A stretch of 64,000 bases of DNA from PUMD01 sp964599275 (GTDB lineage: Bacteria > Bacillota > Sulfobacillia > SLMV01), in assembly GCA_964599275.1 (NCBI GenBank), contig CAZRFK010000001.1, positions 32,960 through 96,959 on the forward strand. The letters run 5' to 3'. The notes under the pieces are model-generated. The model ran no database searches. It saw only the letters and a list, made by a program, of their open reading frames with translations, and was not told the origin of the DNA. Numbering within the stretch: the stretch's first letter is position 1; every line of letters starts with the position of its first letter. The position numbers were made by a program, and so were the translations under genes. Of the stretch, positions 1 to 7,188 are shown piece by piece.

Positions 1-352
1 CCCCCTGAACAAGTCCTTCGCGTTTGAATTCCATGGCCGGGGAAACAATGGCATTGGCAAAACCGGTTATCGGTAGAGCTGCCCCCATACCGGCGAATTC
101 ACCCAGCTCATCATACCACCCCAAACCGGTAAATAATGCGCCCAGGAAAACCATGGTTCCTGCCAGTGGGACTGAGGCTTCAGTAGGTGTTAGCCCCATG
201 TTCACAAAAACACCCAAAAAGAACTGGCCTATTGTACATATAATGCCCCCTACCACAAACGCTTTTATTACGTTAATCAGCACCGGGGTAGGAGGAGCAC
301 TCTGCTGCTGCATCTTTTCATATTGTTTCGCGCTGTCAAAACTTGCTCGCAT
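1..352 (-). CDS. spoVAC: Stage V sporulation protein AC, 5' part (truncated by window edge)
   Basis: SpoVA membrane proteins move dipicolinic acid into the forespore and out of the germinating spore. About 117 codons are visible from an ATG at 352. An in-frame TAG lies directly upstream and a GGAG ribosome site about 10 bases before the ATG. The translation starts with a short Gln-rich cytoplasmic stretch. It then shows a first membrane helix ending in GGIICTIGQFF and the family segment around ALPITGFANAIVSPAMEFKREG, which is typical of SpoVAC. The rest of the gene, and probably spoVAD and spoVAE, lie outside the window. It follows the dodecin gene by 51 bases on the same strand, so the two are probably cotranscribed. 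Assignment within SpoVA is by motif recall. SpoVAE-type paralogues are similar, so the exact letter is slightly less certain than the family. Confidence 0.88.
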   Translation of the reverse strand, partial: MRASFDSAKQYEKMQQQSAPPTPVLINVIKAFVVGGIICTIGQFFLGVFVNMGLTPTEASVPLAGTMVFLGALFTGLGWYDELGEFAGMGAALPITGFANAIVSPAMEFKREGLVQG

Positions 353-403
353 CTATTTAGGCTCCATTCAACCCAGAAGCTATCAGGCAGTTTTCAGTGC
401 CTG

Positions 404-628
404 TTACATATCACCGCGAACTTCGCCGTCATCTGCCAGGTATGCAACTTTAATATTGGCCTTATATTCCATAATTTCATTACCCTGCACATCAGCTGTC
501 ATATTCAGGACTTCCACACCAGTGATGCCATTTACCACACTACCTGCCCGATGAACAGCCTGTTGAATAGCATCTTCAAAACCATTGTTCGATTCTCCAA
601 CCAATTCCAAAACTTTTACTACACCCAC
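404..628 (-). CDS. Dodecin family protein
   Basis: Dodecins are about 70-residue proteins that assemble into hollow dodecamers and bind flavins or flavin-like ligands. The 74-residue product fits the family in length and pattern: VVKVLELVGES, a helix EDAIQQAVHRA, then ITGVEVLNMTADV and a final strand IMEYKANIKVAYL. The start is GTG at 628, behind a strong AGGAGGGTGA site. The protein contains no tryptophan, so the Trp that sandwiches the flavin in well-studied dodecins is missing and ligand binding may differ. It sits between the spoIIA operon and spoVAC, 51 bases ahead of spoVAC. A sigma-G-like promoter lies 46 bases upstream of its start. This suggests forespore expression, which is an inference. 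Confidence 0.87.
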   Translation of the reverse strand: MGVVKVLELVGESNNGFEDAIQQAVHRAGSVVNGITGVEVLNMTADVQGNEIMEYKANIKVAYLADDGEVRGDM

Positions 629-673
629 AGAATCACCCTCCTAAGTGTATTTATCTCTTGCGGTTTCTCTGAG

Positions 674-703
674 TATTATGTCTATTGGCCAGATGAAACA
701 TGT
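674..703 (-). promoter_or_regulatory. Predicted sigma-G promoter for dodecin-spoVAC
   Basis: On the minus strand the -10 element CATAATA (674-680) matches the sigma-G consensus CATWHTA at every position. It is separated by 18 bases from ACATG (699-703), which matches four of five positions of the -35 consensus GHATR. spoVA operons are sigma-G dependent in Bacillus, so the location is biologically sensible. Sigma-F promoters look similar and cannot be excluded. Confidence 0.5.
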
Positions 704-777
704 AGATTACAGGGAAGTATTTCATGCGGAAGGAGACAACTATGGGGTGGTCATTCAATTAAATCGAAGGTCGTGCA

Positions 778-1482
778 TTATTCCTCTAACAGCTGGCGGA
801 GTTCATTGGTAACTCTCTTTTCCAGACGAGAGACCTGAGCCTGAGAAATTCCCAGCTTGTCTGCCACCTGTTGTTGGGTCATATCGGAAAAATACCGCAG
901 GCGCAGCAGGTATCTGCTGCGCGCCGAAAGTTTTTCGATCGCTTCACCAAGAGCAAGAGAGTCCAGCCAGTAAGGCCACGGTTCAGCTGACTGCCTGGAT
1001 GCGTGTTCCTCACTCAGAGGACGTACACCACGCATTGCCTCTGCGGCAAGCACCACATCAGCGGGATCAAAGCCAAGCTCCTCAGCTACCTCTTTAAGTG
1101 ACGGATTTCTACCCAGTTCAGAAGCCAACTTGCTTTGTGTTCGCCGAACCCTCCGCACAACCAAGCGCGCGCGACGAGAAATCCCGACGGTACTCCGATC
1201 ACGCAGATATTTTTTCATCTCACCAAGAATCAGAGGCACAGCATAAGTACTGAAAGCATTCCCGCGGGCAGGGTCAAAGCCATCAATGGCCCGCAAAAGC
1301 CCCAGACACCCTGCCTGCAGCAGATCATCGTTTTCCTCAACAGGTACGGTAAATCGACTGCTCATCGCATTCACTAAGGGCCTGTGCCGACAAAGCAGAA
1401 TCTCCCGACTAGATTCATCCCCATCTTGAGCCCGCCTGAATAGTTCTTCTTCCGGGCGGTCAAAATCATTGCTATTATTCAT
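778..1482 (-). CDS. sigF: RNA polymerase sigma-F factor
   Basis: Sigma-F is the first forespore-specific sigma factor. It is held inactive by the anti-sigma factor SpoIIAB until asymmetric septation. The product of about 234 residues has region 2 (LLQAGCLGLLRAIDGFDPARGNAFSTYA), region 3 and a C-terminal region 4 helix-turn-helix (MTQQQVADKLGISQAQVSRLEKR). Its length agrees with the sporulation sigma family. I place the start at ATG 1482, seven bases after a TGAGGT site, rather than at a TTG two codons upstream. It is the last gene of spoIIAA-spoIIAB-sigF and begins 14 bases after spoIIAB, the classical operon order. Neighbourhood and sequence agree, so sigma-G or sigma-B are unlikely. Confidence 0.95.
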   Translation of the reverse strand: MNNSNDFDRPEEELFRRAQDGDESSREILLCRHRPLVNAMSSRFTVPVEENDDLLQAGCLGLLRAIDGFDPARGNAFSTYAVPLILGEMKKYLRDRSTVGISRRARLVVRRVRRTQSKLASELGRNPSLKEVAEELGFDPADVVLAAEAMRGVRPLSEEHASRQSAEPWPYWLDSLALGEAIEKLSARSRYLLRLRYFSDMTQQQVADKLGISQAQVSRLEKRVTNELRQLLEE

Positions 1483-1495
1483 GAGCAAGACCTCA

Positions 1496-1975
1496 CTAAG
1501 ATTCGCCCAATGAGGAATCCTGATACTCTACCGCCGGTCGTTTCTTCATGGTAACGATTGTACCCTCGTGTGGATCAGATTCTACCTTCAATTCATCAAC
1601 AAACGATTCCATAAAGGTAAACCCTAATCCCATCCTATCACTGAGGGTAGTGAAACTGGCCTGTCGAGCCTCATCAATGTCTTTAATGCCAACTCCATTA
1701 TCAGAAATGGTGACTGTCAGGAAGTTTTCATTGAGTTGAGCAAAAATACAAACTTCCCCCTGCTTGTCACAATAGGCATGTAAAACTGCATTAGATACTG
1801 CTTCTGATACAGCCACTTTTATTTCTTCTACTTCTTCTAATGTGAAATCCAGACCAGCTGAAGCAAAGGCTGCTACTGTGACCCTGGCCAATCCCAAATT
1901 TTCAGCTGATGCGGGCAATTTTAGCTCCATCCAATTTTCCATACTGTCGCTTTCAAACTCACAGCTCAGATCCAT
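1496..1975 (-). CDS. spoIIAB: Anti-sigma-F factor SpoIIAB (serine kinase)
   Basis: SpoIIAB binds and inhibits sigma-F and phosphorylates the anti-anti-sigma factor SpoIIAA. The product is 159 residues with the GHKL ATPase motifs: N box EAVSNAVLHAY (about residues 53-63), G1 box DNGVGI and G2 region DRMGLGFTFM. Translation probably starts at ATG 1975. This ATG overlaps the spoIIAA stop codon as TGATG and has a good GGGGAGGG site nine bases upstream. It is about a dozen residues longer than the usual 146-148. An internal Met at codon 12 would give the usual length but lacks a ribosome site. The overlap implies translational coupling, which helps hold SpoIIAA and SpoIIAB in stoichiometry. Confidence 0.95.
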   Translation of the reverse strand: MDLSCEFESDSMENWMELKLPASAENLGLARVTVAAFASAGLDFTLEEVEEIKVAVSEAVSNAVLHAYCDKQGEVCIFAQLNENFLTVTISDNGVGIKDIDEARQASFTTLSDRMGLGFTFMESFVDELKVESDPHEGTIVTMKKRPAVEYQDSSLGES

Positions 1976-2328
1976 CAGCTCAAACCCTCCCCGTTTTCAA
2001 TCTCGGGGATATGCTCAACCGAAGGGTATATGCTGATGTACCGATCGATTCCAGCCAATCCCAGGATCTCACCTGCACGATGAGACGGAGCGGCTAAAAT
2101 AAGCTCGATCCCCTCTTCGGACAGCTCCTGATAACGCCCCAACAACGCTCCCAACCCAGAACTATCCATAAATGATACACCCTGCAGGTCAACTACTACC
2201 TGCTGCAGGTGGGCTTGCTGACAGGCTTCAGCAACAGCCCTATTGAACTTATCTGTGGCGGACAGATCAAATTCCCCCTGTAGCGTCAGAACAACTCTGT
2301 AGTCCTCAAAAGATGCATTTACCTTCAA
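1975..2328 (-). CDS. spoIIAA: Anti-sigma-F factor antagonist SpoIIAA
   Basis: SpoIIAA is a STAS-domain protein. In its unphosphorylated form it releases sigma-F from SpoIIAB, and SpoIIE phosphatase activates it in the forespore. The product is about 117 residues with the STAS fold pattern (VVLTLQGEFDLSA at the N terminus). The phosphorylated serine lies in FMDSSGLGALL. The start is most likely TTG 2328, which has a GGGAGGG site six bases upstream. Two further TTG codons upstream (2343, 2346) have no ribosome site. It heads the three-gene spoIIA operon and lies 85 bases downstream of dacF on the same strand. Confidence 0.93.
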   Translation of the reverse strand: MKVNASFEDYRVVLTLQGEFDLSATDKFNRAVAEACQQAHLQQVVVDLQGVSFMDSSGLGALLGRYQELSEEGIELILAAPSHRAGEILGLAGIDRYISIYPSVEHIPEIENGEGLS

Positions 2329-2378
2329 CTGTAGCCCTCCCAACAAAGATTATCATATCAAAATCAGTATGCAGGAGA

Positions 2379-2408
2379 ACTTTCTTCATAAGTCGAGTCA
2401 AGTCCTTC
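2379..2408 (-). promoter_or_regulatory. Predicted sigma-H promoter of the spoIIA operon
   Basis: Minus-strand GAAGGACTT (2400-2408) is followed after 12 bases by GAAGAAAGT (2379-2387). This fits the sigma-H consensus RNAGGAWWW-N11/12-RNNGAATWW at 15 of 18 positions. It lies in the dacF-spoIIAA gap. In Bacillus the spoIIA operon is sigma-H and Spo0A dependent, which supports the reading. Confidence 0.45.
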
Positions 2409-2413
2409 TTGAA

Positions 2414-3610
2414 CTAATTCAACAGCCACATTATTTGCAGCATACGTACAAAAATAGTGCCAATCCCACATCTTTCGATAACTTCAACAGGAACTAACGG
2501 GATCTCCTGAAGCAGTTCACCTTCCAACCTGATCTGCAGCTGCCCCACTGTTTCCTGCACACTGACCGGAGCCTTAAGGTCTTGCTGTATTAAGGAAATG
2601 TCACCAACCAGATCCCCTGCCCGCCCTCTGGGAATGGTAACCTCAGCATCTCGGGCCACAGTTACATCAACTTCCTGCTTCTCTCCTTCAGAAACAGGTA
2701 AACTTCCCAGAACATCTCCAGTCTGGGCGAACTCGATTGTTTCTACTGCGGCAAAACCTGCGTTCAGGAGTGTGGCGACAGAATCGAAACGCGCGTCGGA
2801 TGTAGGGGCGCCCATAACAGTAACTATAAGTCTTGTGCCATTGGATTTAGCGGTTGCTGTCAGACACCACATAGACTCATCAGTCAATCCTGTCTTGAGT
2901 CCATCAACCCCTGGATACTGTCGGATCATACGATTAGTGTTGGTCAACCAGAACGGACGGTCGGTATCTTCGCGCAGCCAATCGGTCCATATAGAGGTAT
3001 ATTCCAGGACCTGAGGATAAGTGGTTACCAGATGACGACCCAGGTGAGCCATATCATGAGCACTCGAATAGTGTTCGGGATTATCAAGACCGTGTGCATT
3101 AATAAAATGTGTGTTCGTGAGCCCAAGACGTTCCACCAACTCGTTCATATCCCCAACAAACGCCTCGTGTGAGCCTGAGATGTATTCAGCCAGTGCCACT
3201 GACGCATCGTTGGCTGATGAGACTGCAACTGCTTTCAGTAGATCTTTAACCATCATTTTTTCCCCGGCTTCCAAGTACACCTGGGATCCACCCATGCCAG
3301 AAGCTCGGGGACTAACTACCACTTCTTCGTCCCATGCTATCTCCCCAGATTGAACTGCCTCAAAAACCAGAATCATGGTGGCGATTTTGGTCATACTGGC
3401 AGGGGCTCTGCGTTCATGTTCTGAAATTCCATGCAGGGATAAACCAGTGGCTGCGTCCAGCAGGTAAGCAGATTCGGCTTCTAATTCCAGCGGACCAACA
3501 GAAAAACTGTTCTCTGTTTCTTCCTCTTCCGCCAGTACTGCTCCTGAAAATACCACAAGCGTAATGAGGATAAGTAGAGAAGGCACAATCCAGCGAAGTT
3601 TCCTGCCCAT
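2414..3610 (-). CDS. dacF: D-alanyl-D-alanine carboxypeptidase DacF
   Basis: This is a penicillin-binding protein (peptidase S11) that trims the terminal D-alanine of peptidoglycan stem peptides, in Bacillus during sporulation. The product is about 398 residues. It has an N-terminal signal peptide (RKLRWIVPSLLILITLVVFSGAVLA written in parts: basic start, hydrophobic core, LA cleavage region). The active-site motifs are complete: SMTK (SxxK), SAND (SxN) and KTG in DGLKTGLTDES. A C-terminal beta domain and a final hydrophobic segment anchor it outside the membrane. The start is ATG 3610, because a strong AGAGGTGAT site precedes it. An upstream ATG-like extension is not supported. dacF immediately before spoIIAA is the conserved Firmicutes arrangement. 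Confidence 0.94.
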   Translation of the reverse strand: MGRKLRWIVPSLLILITLVVFSGAVLAEEEETENSFSVGPLELEAESAYLLDAATGLSLHGISEHERRAPASMTKIATMILVFEAVQSGEIAWDEEVVVSPRASGMGGSQVYLEAGEKMMVKDLLKAVAVSSANDASVALAEYISGSHEAFVGDMNELVERLGLTNTHFINAHGLDNPEHYSSAHDMAHLGRHLVTTYPQVLEYTSIWTDWLREDTDRPFWLTNTNRMIRQYPGVDGLKTGLTDESMWCLTATAKSNGTRLIVTVMGAPTSDARFDSVATLLNAGFAAVETIEFAQTGDVLGSLPVSEGEKQEVDVTVARDAEVTIPRGRAGDLVGDISLIQQDLKAPVSVQETVGQLQIRLEGELLQEIPLVPVEVIERCGIGTIFVRMLQIMWLLN

Positions 3611-3682
3611 ATTTATCACCTCTTTACAACAATATTGCGGCAACAGGAAACTTATAATCGCTATTTGGCCAACTCAGGACAT

Positions 3683-4630
3683 TTATGCTCGAGGATGAGC
3701 ACGGGAATAAACGTCTTTGAGATGGCCGCTGGTCAGGTGAGTGTACATCTGGGTCGTGGAAATATCGGCATGCCCCAATAACTCCTGCACCGACCGCAGA
3801 TCTGCGCCATTTTCCAGAAGGTGAGTTGCAAATGAATGTCTGAGGGTATGCGGGGTGATCTTTTTATCAATTGCGGCCTCTTTAGCATGGCGCTTGACTA
3901 TTTTCCAGATGCCTTGCCTTGTTAGACGTCTTCCATGATGATTTACAAAAAGCGCCTGCTCTGATGAATCAGAGACCAATTCCTGTCTTGCCCCACTTAC
4001 ATAGTCATCGACAGCTTTGGCAGAAATACTGCCCAGAGGGACAAGTCTTTCGGTGTTTCCTTTGCCAATGCAGCGCAGCTGTTTGCGGGAGATATTGATG
4101 TGTTCTAGATCCAGATTAACAAGTTCAGACACCCTCAGTCCTGTTGCATAAAGCAACTCCAAAATTGCTCGATCTCGAACTCCTATGGGTTCTGACACGT
4201 CAGGCTGCCCAACCAAATTCTCCACTTCAGAGACAGTCAGAATAACAGGTAGCCTTCTCTGGGGTTTAGGTGCTTGCACATCCTGAGTGGGATTTTGCTC
4301 CAGATAATCCTCCTGAACCAGATACTTGTAAAAACTGCGCAGAGCAGCCAATCTTCTGGCTATGGTCGATGGTGCCATTCCCTGTTCTCGCATCCACACA
4401 ATATACGAGGTAATGATATTGCGAGTAGCCTCTTCAATCAGTAAATACTCAGCTGCTTCAGCTGATCCGTCATCTTCATCATCGTTTGATGTGTTTCCAT
4501 TGTGCTTCTGCAGATAACGGAGAAATTGTTTTAAATCTCGACCATATGAGTCCAGTGTGTTACCAGCCAGACCACGCTCAACTCCAAGATAGTCAATGAA
4601 TTCTTTAATCACTCCGCTTTTTCTCGCCAC
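3683..4630 (-). CDS. xerD: Tyrosine recombinase XerD-like
   Basis: XerC/XerD-type recombinases resolve chromosome dimers at dif. The 315-residue protein has an N-terminal SAM-like core-binding domain and a C-terminal catalytic domain. The catalytic residues are visible: Arg in ATGLRVSEL, Lys in GKGNTERLVPL, HTLRH, LGHADISTT and the nucleophilic Tyr in QMYTH. It is about 20 residues longer than usual because of an acidic insertion (about residues 44-62, NDDEDDGSAEAAEY) in the N-terminal domain. The start is GTG 4630 behind a GGGGG run. It lies upstream of dacF, as in several Firmicutes where xerD, spoIIM and dacF cluster. Other integrase subfamilies are unlikely given the chromosomal context. 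Confidence 0.9.
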   Translation of the reverse strand: MARKSGVIKEFIDYLGVERGLAGNTLDSYGRDLKQFLRYLQKHNGNTSNDDEDDGSAEAAEYLLIEEATRNIITSYIVWMREQGMAPSTIARRLAALRSFYKYLVQEDYLEQNPTQDVQAPKPQRRLPVILTVSEVENLVGQPDVSEPIGVRDRAILELLYATGLRVSELVNLDLEHINISRKQLRCIGKGNTERLVPLGSISAKAVDDYVSGARQELVSDSSEQALFVNHHGRRLTRQGIWKIVKRHAKEAAIDKKITPHTLRHSFATHLLENGADLRSVQELLGHADISTTQMYTHLTSGHLKDVYSRAHPRA

Positions 4631-4675
4631 GAGAAGAACCCCCTATCGTATCTGGACCAGGCCACGTGCAAATAC

Positions 4676-4915
4676 TTACTCATCATAATGTCCTGTGTAA
4701 TAACGACGCAGCCTACTCATCTGCATCATCCACCACACTTCGATTTCTTCCCACACTGTTGATACCCGCACTGGAGCCCACACCTTTCTTATGTAGGTTC
4801 CCGGACGGGGACTTTCCGAAGGCCTCAAAATATCCCAAAACCAATATATAATTGATTCACGGGCAGACAACCCCACCACCAGAAGAACCACCAACAGAAC
4901 AAGTAAAATGCGCAT
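4676..4915 (-). CDS. Small membrane-anchored protein of unknown function
   Basis: I do not recognise this 79-residue product. It begins with a strongly hydrophobic helix (LLVLLVVLLVVGL, residues 4-16), which could be a signal anchor. A Trp- and Arg-rich tail with several aromatic residues follows. The ATG at 4915 has a GGTGA site seven bases upstream. It is 45 bases ahead of xerD on the same strand, so cotranscription is plausible. Its reality rests on the ribosome site, gene spacing and a plausible topology. No family match can be claimed, and the C-terminal part is not obviously compositionally protein-like. Confidence 0.5.
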   Translation of the reverse strand: MRILLVLLVVLLVVGLSARESIIYWFWDILRPSESPRPGTYIRKVWAPVRVSTVWEEIEVWWMMQMSRLRRYYTGHYDE

Positions 4916-5048
4916 TAACCATCACCGACCTCGAGATGATTAGCTCCTGGTGGTAATACTTATGTAGAGCCCACATTAACTATACCAATCCTTTTCAAAT
5001 GTACAGCAGATAGCATGGAAATTTTGTGATGCGACCAAATAACGAAGC

Positions 5049-5085
5049 CCATAATTCCACCGTACTGTAGACGGTGGAATTATGG
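5049..5085 (-). terminator. Perfect 15-bp hairpin after pntB
   Basis: A perfect inverted repeat (15-base arms at 5049-5063 and 5071-5085, seven-base loop) lies 50 bases past the pntB stop. On the minus strand it is followed by the moderately T-rich GCTTCGTTATTTGG. It probably terminates the pnt operon, although the U tract is weak. The rest of the 4916-5135 gap shows nothing further that I can name. Confidence 0.6.
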
Positions 5086-5135
5086 AAGACTTTACGTTGA
5101 ACACTGACAAACATCAGTTAATCCTGAACTAATAG

Positions 5136-6806
5136 CTATAATTTCTGGTTGAGTTTGCTTAAAGTATCCTTGGCATCACCGAGGACCAGTTCCACGTGCT
5201 CCATCTCGTACAGGGTGNNNNNNNNNNNNNNNNNNNNNNNNNNNNNNNNNNNNNNNNNNNNNNNNNNNNNNNNNNNNNNNNNNNNNNNNNNNNNNNNNNN
5301 NNNNNNNNNNNNNNNNNGACCATACCCCGGAACTATTACAACCTTCTCGGCTGACTTTAACAGTGCAGAGGGACCACTCTGGCCTTCTGTGGGCTGCTGA
5401 GGTTCTTGCTCCGCGGCTTCTGACTCCACCCCGCGCAGCAGCTGCCCAACAGTATCCTTGGCATCACCGAGGACCAGTTCCACGTGCTCCATCTCGTACA
5501 GGGTGTTTTCAACCCCTGAATAACCTGGCTCTGTATCCAGATTGCACACTATCACGCTGTCTGCGCGCTCAACTTCTACTATTGGCATTCCAGATATGGG
5601 CGTGTCATCTGACTCGTTCGCTGCCGGGTTCACCACATCACAGGCTCCCACCACCAGCGCTACATCCACATCGTCCATCTCCGGATTGATATCATCCATC
5701 TCCCGCAACTTGTCATACGGGATATCTACCTCTGCCAAAAGCACGTTCATGTGCCCCGGCATCCTGCCGGCTACCGGATGTATCGCAAACTCCACCTCAA
5801 CACCTCTGGACTCCAAACTTTCCATCAAATCCTTGACCTGCTTCTGAGCCTGCGCTACAGCCAGACCATACCCCGGAACTATTACAACCTTCTCGGCTGA
5901 CTTTAACAGTGCAGAGGGTGATACGTCCTCAGATGTTTCTTCATCCTCTTCTTTCAGTACTGCTTTGTCGTCTACCTCTTCAGATGACCCGGTTCCGGTC
6001 GCAGTCTCTCCACTGAGAACACTCCCAAGAGAGCTGTTCATTGCACGGCACATCAGTTGAGTAAGTACAAGGCCTGATGCTCCTACTATTGCTCCAATGA
6101 GGACAAGTAGGGGTTCTGAAATGGTAAATCCACAAATCGCCCCGGCTAATCCAGAGAAAGCATTCAGCAGTGAAATGGTTATCGGCATATCTGCTCCACC
6201 AACTCGGATGGCCAGCAGTATTCCGTAGACAAGAGCAATCGCCAATATAAATAGGGGTAAAACTACAGGTAATCCTGGAATAAACTCACTTGCCGCAACC
6301 ATGATTGCCATAATGAGAATACTCAATTTGGACAAAGCCCCATGACCTGGAAGAATGACTGGACTCTGGGTGGTCAGCCCTTCCAATTTAACAGCAGCTA
6401 CAATACTCCCACTGAAAGCCAGGCCGCCAACGACCAGGGCAAATAATCCGGCTACCGCACTGAAAGTAGTCATTTCATTATAACGCTCAAATAGCTCAAC
6501 AAGCGCAACCAAAGCGCTGGCACCGCCACCCAAACCATTGAATAAAGCTACCAACTGGGGCATTCTATTCATGGTAACGGTGATTGCCAATATGTAACCT
6601 ATTCCTCCACCTGTCGCCATACCCACCCAGAGGATGGGTACATCAATAATTTGATTGGACCACAAAACTAAAACTATAGCTGCAAACAAACTGGCAGCGC
6701 TGAGCCGATTCCCTCGGACAGCTGTTTCTGGCGAGTTCATCCACCTGATACCGAGAAGAACCAGAACACCCAACATCGTCGACAGCACGAGATAAATTTG
6801 CTGCAT
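5136..6806 (-). CDS. pntB: NAD(P) transhydrogenase beta subunit with duplicated domain III (interrupted by N gap)
   Basis: PntB carries part of the proton channel (domain II) and the NADP(H)-binding domain III of the proton-translocating transhydrogenase. Residues 1 to about 260 hold eight or nine membrane helices. An acidic linker and a first domain III follow: VVIVPGYGLAVAQAQ with the GxGxxxA fingerprint, HPVAGRMPGHMNVLLAE, and GDAKDT. After a linker of about 26 residues (positions 5373-5450) a second domain III begins with an identical 18-residue stretch and ends with identical TLYEMEHVELVLGDAKDT. Its middle is hidden by 100 Ns. As read the protein has 556 residues. If the copy is complete the gap would be 358 bases and the protein about 642 residues. 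Where family members have a Lys-Arg-Ser contact with the NADP 2'-phosphate, the first copy reads Asn-Leu-Asp. The start overlaps the pntAb stop as TAATG. Confidence 0.9.
   Translation of the reverse strand: MQQIYLVLSTMLGVLVLLGIRWMNSPETAVRGNRLSAASLFAAIVLVLWSNQIIDVPILWVGMATGGGIGYILAITVTMNRMPQLVALFNGLGGGASALVALVELFERYNEMTTFSAVAGLFALVVGGLAFSGSIVAAVKLEGLTTQSPVILPGHGALSKLSILIMAIMVAASEFIPGLPVVLPLFILAIALVYGILLAIRVGGADMPITISLLNAFSGLAGAICGFTISEPLLVLIGAIVGASGLVLTQLMCRAMNSSLGSVLSGETATGTGSSEEVDDKAVLKEEDEETSEDVSPSALLKSAEKVVIVPGYGLAVAQAQKQVKDLMESLESRGVEVEFAIHPVAGRMPGHMNVLLAEVDIPYDKLREMDDINPEMDDVDVALVVGACDVVNPAANESDDTPISGMPIVEVERADSVIVCNLDTEPGYSGVENTLYEMEHVELVLGDAKDTVGQLLRGVESEAAEQEPQQPTEGQSGPSALLKSAEKVVIVPGYGXXXXXXXXXXXXXXXXXXXXXXXXXXXXXXXXXXTLYEMEHVELVLGDAKDTLSKLNQKL
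5163..5918 (-). repeat. Tandem duplication of the PntB domain III coding segment
   Basis: Positions 5163-5217 are identical to 5451-5505, and 5318-5372 are identical to 5864-5918. Each match is exactly 55 bases, ended by a mismatch on its outer side and by the N gap on the inner side. The complete unit seen once (5451-5918) is 468 bases, or 156 codons. The second copy (5163-5372) is complete only at its ends. Exact 55-base flanks are what a k=55 de Bruijn assembly leaves when a longer identical repeat is collapsed. Confidence 0.85.
5218..5317. other. Scaffold gap of 100 N
   Basis: Exactly 100 undetermined bases, the usual placeholder for a gap of unknown length. It falls inside the second domain III copy of pntB. 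A gap of 358 bases, predicted from the intact copy, would keep the same reading frame (both lengths leave remainder 1 modulo 3). Confidence 0.97.
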
Positions 6807-7108
6807 TAAGTCTCCAGCCCCTCGTTGTCCTGGACTCTCTTGGTGAACATTTTCAACATGCGGTCTGTGACTGCAAACCCGCCTACCAAATTGACGGAGG
6901 CCATCGCTACGGCAATAAAGCCCAAAACTTTACTGTCCATATTGACTGCGAGAGCAGTTGCAACCAAGGATCCAAGAATAGTTACTCCGGAAATTGCATT
7001 AGTTCCTGACATAAGTGGTGTATGAAGTAATGGAGGAACCTGCTGGATCACTTTGTACCCGAGCAGACCCGCTGCAGCAAAAATCAGCAACAACCATACT
7101 GGATTCAT
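6806..7108 (-). CDS. pntAb: NAD(P) transhydrogenase alpha subunit part 2 (membrane)
   Basis: This is the small membrane subunit that supplies the remaining domain II helices where PntA is split. The 100-residue product has three hydrophobic helices: residues 3-20, the region after PPLLHTPLMSGTNAISG, and VLGFIAVAMASVNLVGGFAVTDRML. The central signature PPLLHTPLMSGTNAISG is characteristic of PntAb. The start is ATG 7108 behind GAGGAGGGA. It is the middle gene of pntAa-pntAb-pntB, and its stop overlaps the pntB start. The 80-base spacing from pntAa and common strand support a single transcript. Confidence 0.95.
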   Translation of the reverse strand: MNPVWLLLIFAAAGLLGYKVIQQVPPLLHTPLMSGTNAISGVTILGSLVATALAVNMDSKVLGFIAVAMASVNLVGGFAVTDRMLKMFTKRVQDNEGLET

Positions 7109-7188
7109 GATAATCCCTCCTCACCTGTTTCAACTGCATTGATAACGGTCCAAACCAGGTCAAAACAATCTTGCTGAATAATAACTTG

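Noticed and set aside
3683..4630. XerD-like gene as an integrase of a mobile element
   Set aside because: It is flanked by conserved core genes (dacF, spoIIA) and matches chromosomal XerD, with no direct repeats or cargo.
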